Source: Rugamonas fusca
Lineage (GTDB): Bacteria > Pseudomonadota > Gammaproteobacteria > Burkholderiales > Burkholderiaceae_D
Direction: 5' to 3'
DNA length: 64,000 nucleotides
NCBI RefSeq assembly: GCF_014042365.1
Contig: NZ_JACEZS010000001.1
Span: 372,001-436,000, forward strand
The notes under the pieces were generated by a model that searched no databases, was not told where the DNA came from, and worked only from the letters and a program-made list of their open reading frames with translations. Shown in pieces: positions 1-10,584 of the stretch. Each line of letters starts with the position of its first letter. Position 1 is the first letter of the stretch. The position numbers were made by a program, and so were the translations under genes.

Positions 1-632
1 TCAAGCTGATCGAAGGCACCATGGCCTCCGTGCCGCCCCAGGGTGGCCGCAAGCACCCGAACCAGGACTTCGTGCAGATCGACACCACCAACATCATGTT
101 CATCTGCGGCGGCGCCTTCGACGGCCTGGCCAAGGTGATCGCCAACCGTTCCGAGAAGAGCGGCATCGGCTTCTCGGCCAGCGTCAAGAGCAAGTCCGAG
201 CGTTCGGCCAGCGATGTGTTGCAGGAAGCGGAACCGGAAGACCTGATCAAGTTCGGCCTGATTCCCGAACTGGTGGGCCGTCTGCCCGTGGTCGCCACGC
301 TGTCTGAGTTGACGGAAGAGGCGCTGATCCAGATCCTGATCGAGCCGAAGAACGCGCTCGTCAAGCAGTACGCCAAGCTGTTGGACATGGAAGGGGCCGA
401 GCTGGAGATCCGTCCGGCCGCGCTGCACGCCATCGCCCGCAAGGCGCTGGCCCGCAAGACCGGCGCGCGCGGCCTGCGCTCCATCCTGGAACACGCACTG
501 CTCGACGTGATGTATGAATTGCCTAACCAGCAAAACGTGACCAAGGTGGTGATTGATGAAAATACCATCACCAGCGGCGCCAAGCCATTATTGATTTATC
601 AGGAGCCGGCAAAAGTTTCTGGCGAAAATTAA
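1..632 (+). CDS. clpX: ClpX, ATP-dependent Clp protease ATPase subunit (C-terminal part)
   Basis: The frame is open from base 3 (K-L-I-E-G-T) to a TAA at 630-632, so the N-terminal zinc-binding domain and Walker A lie outside the window. What remains is the end of the AAA+ large domain ([10 protein letters not shown]) and the small domain ending in the [13 protein letters not shown] sensor-2 region typical of ClpX. ClpX unfolds substrates and feeds them to the ClpP peptidase in the cytoplasm. The lon gene follows on the same strand after 279 bases containing a terminator, which is the usual clpP-clpX-lon order in Burkholderiales. Identification is secure; only the partial length limits it. 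Confidence 0.96.
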   Translation, partial: KLIEGTMASVPPQGGRKHPNQDFVQIDTTNIMFICGGAFDGLAKVIANRSEKSGIGFSASVKSKSERSASDVLQEAEPEDLIKFGLIPELVGRLPVVATLSELTEEALIQILIEPKNALVKQYAKLLDMEGAELEIRPAALHAIARKALARKTGARGLRSILEHALLDVMYELPNQQNVTKVVIDENTITSGAKPLLIYQEPAKVSGEN

Positions 633-731
633 TCAAACTCACCCCCGGAGATACAAATCCGAAAAAAGGGTTTCGTTTCTCGGGGGGGAGGCGGTACAAT
701 TTAAACCAATAAGAGATGCAGGCTTCATTCG

Positions 732-771
732 AAAAGCCACTCGCGACATCGACGCCGCGCGTGGCTTTTTT
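732..771 (+). terminator. Rho-independent terminator after clpX
   Basis: The arms AAAAGCCAC (732-740) and GTGGCTTTT (761-769) are perfectly complementary and are followed by a T-rich run. The loop can pair further (GCG with CGC). It separates clpX from lon, so lon probably has its own promoter. Confidence 0.75.
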
Positions 772-853
772 ATTTGAAATGCATGCTTTTAGAGCACGGC
801 CTCCAGTTTCCCGGCCAAAAAGTGAACGCCTGGAATTTTTTCTGGACGCTGGT

Positions 854-882
854 CTTGTGATACGGCCACACTGCGCCCACAT
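854..882 (+). promoter_or_regulatory. Possible heat-shock (sigma-32-like) promoter of lon
   Basis: CTTGTGA at 854-860 and CCCACAT at 876-882 are separated by 15 bases and lie about 30 bases before the lon start codon. They resemble the CTTGAA / CCCCAT boxes of sigma-32 promoters with one or two mismatches each. lon is a classic heat-shock gene, which makes the reading plausible, but the match is imperfect and this is inference. Confidence 0.3.
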
Positions 883-911
883 CATAAACACGCTTTCACA
901 TAAGGTACGCC

Positions 912-3323
<2,412 letters not shown>

Positions 3324-3342
3324 CTTTCTGTCGCCCGCAATG

Positions 3343-3375
3343 AACAAACAAGCGCCCGCGAGGCGCTTGTTTGTT
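3343..3375 (+). terminator. Strong rho-independent terminator after lon
   Basis: The perfect 14-bp arms AACAAACAAGCGCC (3343-3356) and GGCGCTTGTTTGTT (3362-3375) enclose a 5-base loop. The descending arm is itself T-rich. Confidence 0.85.
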
Positions 3376-3404
3376 ATTTAAATCCTTATTCCCGGCTTAA
3401 AGTC

Positions 3405-3434
3405 TTGACATAAAGTGAGTGTGGCTTGTTTAAT
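3405..3434 (+). promoter_or_regulatory. Sigma-70 promoter of hupB
   Basis: A consensus -35 box TTGACA (3405-3410) is followed after 18 bases by TTTAAT (3429-3434), one mismatch from TATAAT. It lies just behind the lon terminator and 95 bases before the hupB start codon, leaving an untranslated leader of roughly 90 bases. Confidence 0.6.
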
Positions 3435-3528
3435 ACGGCCTGAGATTTTTCTCTGCCGCAATTAGCGCGCCATTTGATTGGCGATTAATTGGCGGTGCAA
3501 CGATATAACCTTTGTGACGGGGAAGCTA

Positions 3529-3801
3529 GTGAATAAGACTGAATTGATCGACCATATTGCCCAATCCGCTGATATTTCGAAAGCGGCTGCGGCGCGCGCA
3601 CTCGATGCGGTGATCGACGGTGTAACGACAACCTTGCAAAAGAACGACAGCGTCACCCTGGTCGGCTTTGGCACCTTCTCCGTGAGCGAACGCGCCGCCC
3701 GTACCGGCCGCAATCCGCGCACCAAGGAAGAGATCACCATCGACGCAGCAAAAGTTCCTAAATTTAAAGCTGGCAAAGCTTTGAAAGATGCTGTAAACTA
3801 A
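3529..3801 (+). CDS. hupB: HU-beta type DNA-binding protein
   Basis: I chose the GTG at 3529 because it gives [12 protein letters not shown] and exactly 90 residues, the normal HU length. A purine-rich GGGGAAG stretch sits 3 to 9 bases upstream. An in-frame earlier start would add 17 residues unlike any HU protein. The sequence shows the HU fold: helices with [19 protein letters not shown], then the beta-arm region [24 protein letters not shown] with the conserved RNPxT arm-tip motif. HU bends DNA non-specifically and compacts the nucleoid as a dimer. It has its own promoter, and a hairpin lies just after the stop codon. Confidence 0.95.
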   Translation: MNKTELIDHIAQSADISKAAAARALDAVIDGVTTTLQKNDSVTLVGFGTFSVSERAARTGRNPRTKEEITIDAAKVPKFKAGKALKDAVN

Positions 3802-3808
3802 CGGACTT

Positions 3809-3828
3809 CGGTGAGCAGGCGCTCACCG
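3809..3828 (+). terminator. Hairpin after hupB, possible terminator
   Basis: The arms CGGTGAGC (3809-3816) and GCTCACCG (3821-3828) flank a 4-base loop and are followed by ATTTGTTTGT, which is T-rich but interrupted. It could be a weak terminator or a processing or stability hairpin between hupB and the tRNA genes. Confidence 0.5.
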
Positions 3829-3854
3829 ATTTGTTTGTGTCGTTGTTTGATCTG

Positions 3855-3930
3855 GGGCGCTTAGCTCAGTTGGTAGAGCGGAGCCCTTACAAGGCTTAGG
3901 TCGGGAGTTCGAGCCTCTCAGCGCCCACCA
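3855..3930 (+). tRNA. tRNA-Val (anticodon UAC)
   Basis: This is a 76-nt cloverleaf. The acceptor stem GGGCGCT pairs with AGCGCCC. The D arm is AGCTCAGTTGGTAGAGC, the anticodon loop CTTACAA with TAC at 3888-3890, and the T arm contains GGAGTTCGAGCCTC. The CCA end is encoded at 3928-3930. It is first in a three-tRNA cluster that ends in a strong terminator. Confidence 0.96.
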
Positions 3931-3955
3931 CAGTCAGGCAGTACCAGCATTTGCA

Positions 3956-4032
3956 GGAGCGGTAGTTCAGTTGGTTAGAATACCGGCCTGTCACGCCGGG
4001 GGTCGCGGGTTCGAGTCCCGTCCGCTCCGCCA
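3956..4032 (+). tRNA. tRNA-Asp (anticodon GUC), copy 1
   Basis: This is a 77-nt cloverleaf. The acceptor stem GGAGCGG pairs with CCGCTCC. The anticodon stem is CCGGC/GCCGG around CTGTCAC with GTC at 3990-3992. The T arm is CGGGTTCGAGTCCCG and the CCA is encoded. It is identical base for base to the next copy. Confidence 0.96.
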
Positions 4033-4060
4033 GCAAATGCGCAATGAAACGTCTAACCCA

Positions 4061-4137
4061 GGAGCGGTAGTTCAGTTGGTTAGAATACCGGCCTGTCACG
4101 CCGGGGGTCGCGGGTTCGAGTCCCGTCCGCTCCGCCA
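4061..4137 (+). tRNA. tRNA-Asp (anticodon GUC), copy 2
   Basis: This is an exact second copy of the preceding 77-nt tRNA-Asp, with GTC at 4095-4097 and an encoded CCA, placed 28 bases downstream. The spacers around the two copies differ, so only the tRNA body is duplicated or kept identical by gene conversion. Confidence 0.96.
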
Positions 4138-4146
4138 GAACAAGAT

Positions 4147-4178
4147 ACCCCGCAGCTGTTATTGGCTGCGGGGTTTTT
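4147..4178 (+). terminator. Terminator of the tRNA-Val-Asp-Asp transcript
   Basis: The arms ACCCCGCAGC (4147-4156) and GCTGCGGGGT (4165-4174) enclose an 8-base loop and run into a T tract. Confidence 0.85.
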
Positions 4179-4248
4179 CGTTTGGGCGCCCGATATGGTT
4201 TGGCCTGGGTTGGCCTTGTGTATGGCTTATGTTGCAATTGATTTACTC

Positions 4249-4277
4249 TTGCTATCGACAGGGCGAAACTGTAGAAT
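4249..4277 (+). promoter_or_regulatory. Sigma-70 promoter before the small-RNA candidate and ppiD
   Basis: TTGCTA (4249-4254) and TAGAAT (4272-4277) are separated by 17 bases, an optimal spacing. Start of transcription would fall near 4284. It is the only good promoter I see between the tRNA terminator and ppiD. Confidence 0.5.
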
Positions 4278-4283
4278 CGCGTG

Positions 4284-4418
4284 ATACCGATTTATTCGGC
4301 AGGTTTTTCGTTCACTGTGCCGTATAACTCGTTGAATTTAAAGGCGAAGTGGGCCGGAGCAAGACGCTCCCATCACTGCGCCTGAATTAGAAGAGGCGAA
4401 CGGGAGTTCGCCTTTTTT
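4284..4418 (+). ncRNA. Candidate small RNA or attenuated leader upstream of ppiD
   Basis: The unit between a well-spaced promoter and a strong terminator is about 135 nt and has no convincing reading frame. It can fold into a long interrupted hairpin at 4342-4383: AGGCG pairs with CGCCT, AGTG with CACT, and GGAGC with GCTCC around an AAGAC loop. The terminator hairpin follows. I do not recognise it as 6S, tmRNA, RNase P or SRP RNA. It could be an independent small RNA or a leader that limits read-through into ppiD, which starts only 38 bases after the terminator. Confidence 0.45.
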
Positions 4419-4419
4419 T
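4394..4419 (+). terminator. Intrinsic terminator just upstream of ppiD
   Basis: The arms AGGCGAAC (4394-4401) and GTTCGCCT (4406-4413) have a GGGA loop and are followed by seven T residues in all. A coding start upstream of this hairpin is unlikely, which supports the ppiD start at 4457. Confidence 0.85.
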
Positions 4420-4456
4420 GTATGTGCACGATCCACTCAATCCGAATTGGCTGACC

Positions 4457-6382
4457 ATGTTTGAATTTATACGCACCCATCAACGCTTGATGCAGTTCTT
4501 CCTGATGCTGCTCATCATTCCGTCTTTCGCGCTGGTCGGTATCAGCGGCTACAAGAGCTTTGGTGACGACGCCAACACGATCGCCAAGATCGACGGCCGC
4601 GCGCTGACCCAGCAAGAGTTCGATTCGGCCCTGCGCAACCAGCTGGAGAGCTATCGCCAGCGCCTGGGTGCCCAGTTCGACCAGAAGATGTTCGACACGC
4701 CCGAATTCAAGCAAAACATCCTGGACCAGATGATCGCCGAGCGCGCCCTGAGCGCCGAAGTGGCCCGTGGCCACCTGACCGTGACGGATGCGGCCCTGCA
4801 GAAAACCATCCTCGAAGTGTTCGGTGGCGAAGGCAAATTCGACATGGAACGCTACAAGGCCATCCTGGCTGCGCAAGGCATGACGCCGGCCATGAACGAC
4901 GCGCGCATGCGCCGTGAGATGGCGTTCCAGCAGCTGAGCGGCGCCATCCAGAACACCGGCTTCGCCCCGCGCACGGTGGCCAAGACCGTGTCCGACATCG
5001 GCGCGCAAGAGCGTGAAGTGCAGGAACTGGTGCTGCCGATCAGTGAATTCGCGGCCCAGGTCAAGGTCACGGACGACATGGTCAAAGCCTTCTATGACAA
5101 GAACGCCAAGATGTTCGAAGTGCCGGAGCAGGCCAAGATCGAATACGTGGTCTTCAACAGCGATGCCGTGATGTCGCAAGTGAGCGTCAGCGATGCCGAC
5201 ATCTCGGCCTACTACGGGCAGAACCAGCAGCGCTACACGACGCCGGAAACCCGCCGCGCCAGCCACATCCTGGTGGCCGTGAAGAAGGACGCCAGCGCCG
5301 CCGACAAGGCCGCCGCCAAGGCCAAGGCCGAAGCCATCCTGGCTGAAGTGCGCAAGGCGCCAGGCGATTTCGCCAAGATCGCCAAGGCCAAGTCGGAAGA
5401 TCCCGGTTCGGCCGCGCAAGGCGGTGACCTGGACGTGATCGAAAAAGGCACCATGACCAAGCCGGTCGAAGATGCCATCTACAAGCTCAAGCAGGGCGAG
5501 ATCAGCGACCTGGTGCAATCGGAATTCGGCTACCACATCCTGACCGTGACGGCCCTCAAGCCCGCCACCGTCAAGCCGCTCGATGAAGTGAAGAACGACA
5601 TCGCCGCCGAACTGAAGAAGCAGAAGGCCGCCAAGAAGTATTCGGAAATGGCGGAAACCTTCACCAACACCGTCTACGAGCAGGCCGAAAGCCTGAAGCC
5701 GGTGGCTGACAAGCTGGGCCTGAAGATCGAGACGGCGGCCAATGTCTCGCGCCAGCCATCGCCGGCCGCCGGTACGGCACCGTACAACAGCGCCAAGTTC
5801 CTGGCTGCCCTGTTCACCAACGACTCGCTGCAAAACAAGCGCAACACGGAGGCGGTGGAAGTGGCGCCGAGCACCCTGATCGCTGGCCGCATCGTCGAGT
5901 TCAAGCCCGCCACCAGGCGCCCGCTGGCCGAAGTGGATGCCGCCATCCGCCAGCGCGTGACGATGGAAGAAGCGCTGAAGCTGGCCAAGAAGACGGGCGG
6001 CGAGAAGTTGGCCGCGTTCCAGAAGTCGGGTGACGCCACCGGCTTTGGCGCTGCCAAGCTGGTCTCGCGCTCCAAGGCCGACGGCATCAATGGCCTGGCC
6101 ATGGCCCAGATCATGCGCGCCGACACCAGCAAGCTGCCAGCCTATGTGGGCGTGGAATTGCCAGGCATGGGCTATGGCATCTACCGTATCGGCAAGGTGC
6201 AGCAGCCGGCCGAGCAGGATGAAGCGCGCCGCAAGACGGAAGCCGACCAGATCGCCAACATCGTTGCGCAGCAGGAGATGTTCGACTACGTGGAAGCGCT
6301 CAAGCAGAAGGCCAAAGTGAAGATCGTCAAGCCGCTGGCCGTTGCCGCCAGCGCCGCGAAGACGGACGCCGACGCCAAGTAA
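4457..6382 (+). CDS. ppiD: PpiD, membrane-anchored periplasmic parvulin-type chaperone/isomerase
   Basis: The 641-residue protein begins MFEFIRTHQRLMQ and is followed at once by one membrane anchor (about 12-34, FFLMLLIIPSFALVGISGY), the SurA_N-3 type N-terminal region, and a parvulin domain near 255-355 (ASHILVAV...GGDLDVIEKGTM...GYHILTV). A long C-terminal domain ends in an Ala/Lys-rich tail. PpiD sits at the periplasmic face of the inner membrane, associates with SecYEG and helps newly exported proteins fold. The ATG at 4457 was preferred because an upstream TTG lies in the T tract of the terminator. There is no obvious Shine-Dalgarno. A shared terminator separates it from mnmH on the other strand. 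Confidence 0.93.
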   Translation: MFEFIRTHQRLMQFFLMLLIIPSFALVGISGYKSFGDDANTIAKIDGRALTQQEFDSALRNQLESYRQRLGAQFDQKMFDTPEFKQNILDQMIAERALSAEVARGHLTVTDAALQKTILEVFGGEGKFDMERYKAILAAQGMTPAMNDARMRREMAFQQLSGAIQNTGFAPRTVAKTVSDIGAQEREVQELVLPISEFAAQVKVTDDMVKAFYDKNAKMFEVPEQAKIEYVVFNSDAVMSQVSVSDADISAYYGQNQQRYTTPETRRASHILVAVKKDASAADKAAAKAKAEAILAEVRKAPGDFAKIAKAKSEDPGSAAQGGDLDVIEKGTMTKPVEDAIYKLKQGEISDLVQSEFGYHILTVTALKPATVKPLDEVKNDIAAELKKQKAAKKYSEMAETFTNTVYEQAESLKPVADKLGLKIETAANVSRQPSPAAGTAPYNSAKFLAALFTNDSLQNKRNTEAVEVAPSTLIAGRIVEFKPATRRPLAEVDAAIRQRVTMEEALKLAKKTGGEKLAAFQKSGDATGFGAAKLVSRSKADGINGLAMAQIMRADTSKLPAYVGVELPGMGYGIYRIGKVQQPAEQDEARRKTEADQIANIVAQQEMFDYVEALKQKAKVKIVKPLAVAASAAKTDADAK

Positions 6383-6400
6383 GCGCGGCGTCCCCCATAA

Positions 6401-6433
6401 AACAAAAGCCGCTTTGAGCGGCTTTTGTTTTTT
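6401..6433. terminator. Bidirectional terminator between ppiD and mnmH
   Basis: The arms AACAAAAGCCGCT (6401-6413) and AGCGGCTTTTGTT (6417-6429) have a 3-base loop, with T residues after the plus-strand arm and an A-rich flank that serves the minus strand. It lies between two convergent genes. Confidence 0.85.
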
Positions 6434-6458
6434 CTGATGAGGCTACGTCCTCAATTGC

Positions 6459-7517
6459 TTACGCGGTCGCTTGCAGGTGGCGGGCGGCGGCCAGGAAGGC
6501 GGGGGGGGTGATGTCGTCCAGTGCCAGCACCTGCGCCTTGTCGAACTGGACGAAGTTGCGGTCGATGGAGCGCAGGTAGGCCGGGTCGTAGTGCTCGGCC
6601 AGCAGTTCCTCCACCAGCACTTCCATCTGGCCGGTATTGGCCAGCTCGTGCCAGCGCTTGATCTTCTCGTGGCCGTGCAGGCTCACCAGGCAATCGAGTT
6701 GGGCGTTCAGCGTGGCCGGGTCTTGCGTGAAGTGCGCATAGTCCTCCATCAGCAGCTTGACCCGGTTGGCGCGTGACAGCGTCAGCGAGATGCAGGGCGC
6801 GGCGCGCATGGTGTCCATCAGCGCGGCCGGCACGCGCAGCTGGCCGACCTTCTTGCTCTCCGATTCCACGAACACGGGGCGGGCCGGATCGAACTTGCGC
6901 AGCCGGTCCCACACCATCGTTTCGAACGCCTTTTGCGTCGGCTGCGGCTGGCTGGGCAGGTTGCCCAGCACGGAGCCGCGGTGCGCGGCCAACTGTTCAA
7001 GATCCAGCACTTGCGCGCCATCGGCATGCAGTACTTCCAGCAATCGGCTTTTGCCGCTGCCCGTGGTGCCGCAGATCACGCGGAACGACAGCGCCGGCGC
7101 CTGTTCCAGCGCGCCGTTCACGTAGTTGCGATAGGCCTTGTAGCCGCCGTCCAGTTGCACGACCGGCCAGCCGATCTTGGCCAGGATGTGGGCCATGGAA
7201 CCGCTGCGGTTGCCGCCGCGCCAGCAGTACACCAGCGGCTTCCACTCGCGCGGCTTGTCGAGGAACCGGGCTTCGATGTGCTGGGCGATATTGCGCGCCA
7301 CCAGTGCCGCGCCCACTTTCTTGGCCTCGAAGGAGTTGACCTGCTTGTACAGGGTGCCGACCTTGATGCGTTCTTCATCGTTGAGCACCGGGCAGTTGAT
7401 GGCGCCGGGCAGGTGGTCGAGCGCGTATTCGGACGGGCTGCGCACATCGATGATGGTGTCAAACTGGTCCAGCCGGGGGAGTGCATCTTCAAAGCGCAGT
7501 AGTTCTGGGTACTTCAT
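6459..7517 (-). CDS. mnmH: MnmH (SelU), tRNA 2-selenouridine synthase
   Basis: The 352-residue protein has an N-terminal rhodanese domain (IIDVRSPSEYALDHLPGA). Its catalytic cysteine is Cys98 in YCWRGGNRSGS, and a P-loop domain follows with Walker A GTTGSGKS at 150-157. MnmH replaces sulfur by selenium at the wobble 2-thiouridine of tRNA Lys, Glu and Gln, using selenophosphate and a geranylated intermediate. The ATG at 7517 overlaps the tesA stop codon (ATGA), so the two genes are translationally coupled. selD, which makes selenophosphate, is not in this window. Confidence 0.95.
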   Translation of the reverse strand: MKYPELLRFEDALPRLDQFDTIIDVRSPSEYALDHLPGAINCPVLNDEERIKVGTLYKQVNSFEAKKVGAALVARNIAQHIEARFLDKPREWKPLVYCWRGGNRSGSMAHILAKIGWPVVQLDGGYKAYRNYVNGALEQAPALSFRVICGTTGSGKSRLLEVLHADGAQVLDLEQLAAHRGSVLGNLPSQPQPTQKAFETMVWDRLRKFDPARPVFVESESKKVGQLRVPAALMDTMRAAPCISLTLSRANRVKLLMEDYAHFTQDPATLNAQLDCLVSLHGHEKIKRWHELANTGQMEVLVEELLAEHYDPAYLRSIDRNFVQFDKAQVLALDDITPPAFLAAARHLQATA

Positions 7518-8168
7518 CGTGTCCTGAGTATTTTCTGTAGGGAGGGCCAGATATTGGCCAGGATGGTGGGATGGGCTTCGGCCGTCGGATGCAGGCGGTC
7601 GGCCTGGAATAACTGGGGCTTGTCGGCCACGCCTTCGAGCATGAAGGGCACCAGCGGCGCCTTGATCTCCTTGCTCAGCGTGCCGTACATGGCGTAGAAC
7701 TGGTCGGCGTACTGGCGTCCGTAGTTGGGCGGCATGCGCATCCCCACCAGCAGCACGCGGGCGTTCGCTTCGCGCGCGGCGGTGGCCATGGCGCGCAGGT
7801 TGGCTTCGGCGGCGGCCACGGGCAGGCCGCGTAGGCCATCGTTGGCGCCCAGTTCGATGACGATCACTTCGGGATGGTATTTTTCCAGCAGCGCCGGCAG
7901 GCGGGTGCGCCCGCCGCTCGTCGTTTCGCCGCTCACGCTGGCGTTGATGATGTCGGCGGCGATCTTCTGGTCCTTGAGCTTCTGCTCGGCCAGCGCCACC
8001 CAGCCACTGCCCCGGCTCAGGCCATATTCGGCCGACAGGCTGTCGCCGAGCACGAGGATGGTTTTTGGTGCAGAATAAGCGCTCGCAGTGGCGCACAGCA
8101 GGAGTAGCGCGGCCCACACCAGGCGGCATGTCCTTCCCGTTTCACGACATTTTCTTAACAAGTTCAGC

Positions 8169-8170
<2 letters not shown>
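7514..8170 (-). CDS. tesA: TesA-type SGNH hydrolase (arylesterase / lysophospholipase / thioesterase I)
   Basis: The 218-residue protein has a signal peptide (hydrophobic VWAALLLLCATASAYSA) and the SGNH blocks: GDSLS with nucleophile Ser44, GANDG at 108-112 and DRLHP with Asp191 and His194. The family hydrolyses aryl esters, acyl-thioesters and lysophospholipids in the periplasm. The ATG at 8170 has a GGAAG Shine-Dalgarno 8 bases upstream. It shares the hexamer GCATGC with the divergent ATPase gene, so the two start codons overlap by two bases. In E. coli tesA is also divergent from ybbA, which supports both calls. Confidence 0.92.
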
Positions 8171-8897
<727 letters not shown>

Positions 8898-8910
8898 CGC
8901 TTGCGCCCCC

Positions 8911-10416
8911 CTAGCGCGCGTGCTGCTGCACCAGGCGATTGATGGCCGCGCGGATCGCCGGCACCAGTTCGCCGGCCGTCAAGCCGATCGGGCCCACACC
9001 ATCGGTGACCAGCACGTCGGCTGCCATGCCGTGCAGCCAGACAGCTGCCAGCGCCGCTTCCCATTGCGGCCAGCCTTGTGCCAGCAGGCTGCCGCACAGG
9101 CCGGCCAGCACGTCGCCCGTGCCGGCCGTGGCCAGCGCGGGATTGCCGGTCGTGTTGATGACGGCGTCGCCGTCGGGAGCGGCGATGACGGTGCCCGAGC
9201 CTTTCAGCACCACCGTCGCCTGCAGCCGGCCCGCCAGCGTGCGCGCCGCCGTCACCCGGTCGGCTTGCACGGCCGCGATAGTCGTGCCCAACAGGCGCGC
9301 CGCCTCCAGTGGGTGGGGCGTGACGATGCAGCCGGCGGCGCGCTGTGCCACGGCCGCCTGCAGCGCGGCATCGGCCGCCAGCAGGTTGAGGGCGTCGGCG
9401 TCGGCCACCAGCGCGCTGGCACTGGCCACGGCGCGCTTGAGCAGTTCCACCGACTGCGGCGCGGTGCCCAGTCCGGGGCCCAGCACCAGCACCGCGCTAT
9501 CGAGATCGAAACCGGCCGCGGCCCGGCACATCAATTCAGGCTGGCCGCTGTCGTAGGATGGTGCGTCATCCCCGAACACGGCGAACACGCGGCCCGCGCC
9601 CGCGTGCAGCGCGCTGCGCGCGGCCAGGATGGGCGCGCCGGCCATGCCGCGTGCACCGCCCACCACGGCCACGTTGCCGTAGCTGCCTTTATGGCTGTTC
9701 TGGCGACGCGCCTTGAGCTTGCGTGCGAAGAAGCGAACATCGTTCAAATGCAGCCGGGCAGCGGGGAGCTGGCGCGGTTCCAGGTCCAGCGCGGCGACAG
9801 TGACCTGGCCGGCATGGTCGCGGCCATCGCAGGTATGCAAGCCAGGCTTGTCGCCGAGGAAGGTGATGGTGTGCGCCGCGCACACGGCCACGCCGTCCGG
9901 GCCGACGATCGCGCCAGTGTCGGCATCGAGGCCGCTGGGCACGTCGAGCGCCAGCACCGGACAGGTGAGGGTGTTGATCGTGTCAACCAGCTTGCGCAAG
10001 GCGCCGCTCACCGGCCTGGCCAGGCCGATGCCGAACAGGCCGTCGATCACCAGGTTCCAGTCCGTGTCAGCCAGCGCGCTGCTGCCGAAGTCGTGGAAGC
10101 TGGCGTCACTGCTCTCGGCGCGCCGCTGGGCCGCGGCCCGTTCCGGCGACTGCGCGCCGGCAGGCGGGAAGTGCAGCACGTCCACCTGGGCGCCCGAATA
10201 GGTCAGGTGCGCGGCCGCTTCCAGCGCGTCGCCGCCGTTATTGCCAGGTCCGGCCAGCACCAGCACCCTGGCGTGGTTGGTGGAAAAGGGCAGCATGTCG
10301 AGCGCCGCGTTGGCGGTGGCCTGGCCGGCCCGTTGCATGAGGGTGCCCGCCGGCAGGGCCGCAGCCGCGCGCTGTTCGATGGCGCGGATCTCGGCGACGG
10401 AATAGAGTGGATTCAT
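8911..10416 (-). CDS. nnr: Nnr, bifunctional NAD(P)HX epimerase / ADP-dependent dehydratase
   Basis: The 501-residue protein is a fusion. An N-terminal YjeF_N Rossmann-type epimerase (about 1-215, with LVLAGPGNNGGDALEAA) precedes a C-terminal ribokinase-like dehydratase (about 225-495). The latter ends in the nucleotide-binding motif NPALATAGTGDVLAGL and has IVTPHPLEAARLL. The enzyme repairs hydrated, inactive NADHX and NADPHX: the epimerase interconverts R and S forms, and the dehydratase restores NAD(P)H at the cost of ADP. It is convergent with ybbA and divergent from the oxoprolinase-like gene, so it is probably transcribed alone. Confidence 0.95.
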   Translation of the reverse strand: MNPLYSVAEIRAIEQRAAAALPAGTLMQRAGQATANAALDMLPFSTNHARVLVLAGPGNNGGDALEAAAHLTYSGAQVDVLHFPPAGAQSPERAAAQRRAESSDASFHDFGSSALADTDWNLVIDGLFGIGLARPVSGALRKLVDTINTLTCPVLALDVPSGLDADTGAIVGPDGVAVCAAHTITFLGDKPGLHTCDGRDHAGQVTVAALDLEPRQLPAARLHLNDVRFFARKLKARRQNSHKGSYGNVAVVGGARGMAGAPILAARSALHAGAGRVFAVFGDDAPSYDSGQPELMCRAAAGFDLDSAVLVLGPGLGTAPQSVELLKRAVASASALVADADALNLLAADAALQAAVAQRAAGCIVTPHPLEAARLLGTTIAAVQADRVTAARTLAGRLQATVVLKGSGTVIAAPDGDAVINTTGNPALATAGTGDVLAGLCGSLLAQGWPQWEAALAAVWLHGMAADVLVTDGVGPIGLTAGELVPAIRAAINRLVQQHAR

Positions 10417-10584
10417 GGACGCGTCCGATCAAGAGGATGGCACGGCAGTTTCAGCCCGCGCGCCGCGCGCGCTGATGATTGATGTTCGTTCAATTTTAGC
10501 ATCGAATTAATCTGTTCAAGTGTGTCGCCCTGATCGCCGGGCACGCACTACAATATGCGCTTCTTGAAAAGCATTGAGGTTGGC

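Noticed and set aside
3896..4237. Small frames across the tRNA genes on both strands
   Set aside because: They are translations of the two identical tRNA-Asp genes, giving a repeated peptide, not a protein.
4418..4456. Upstream TTG start for ppiD
   Set aside because: It lies in the T tract of a strong terminator, and the extra residues do not fit the PpiD N-terminus.
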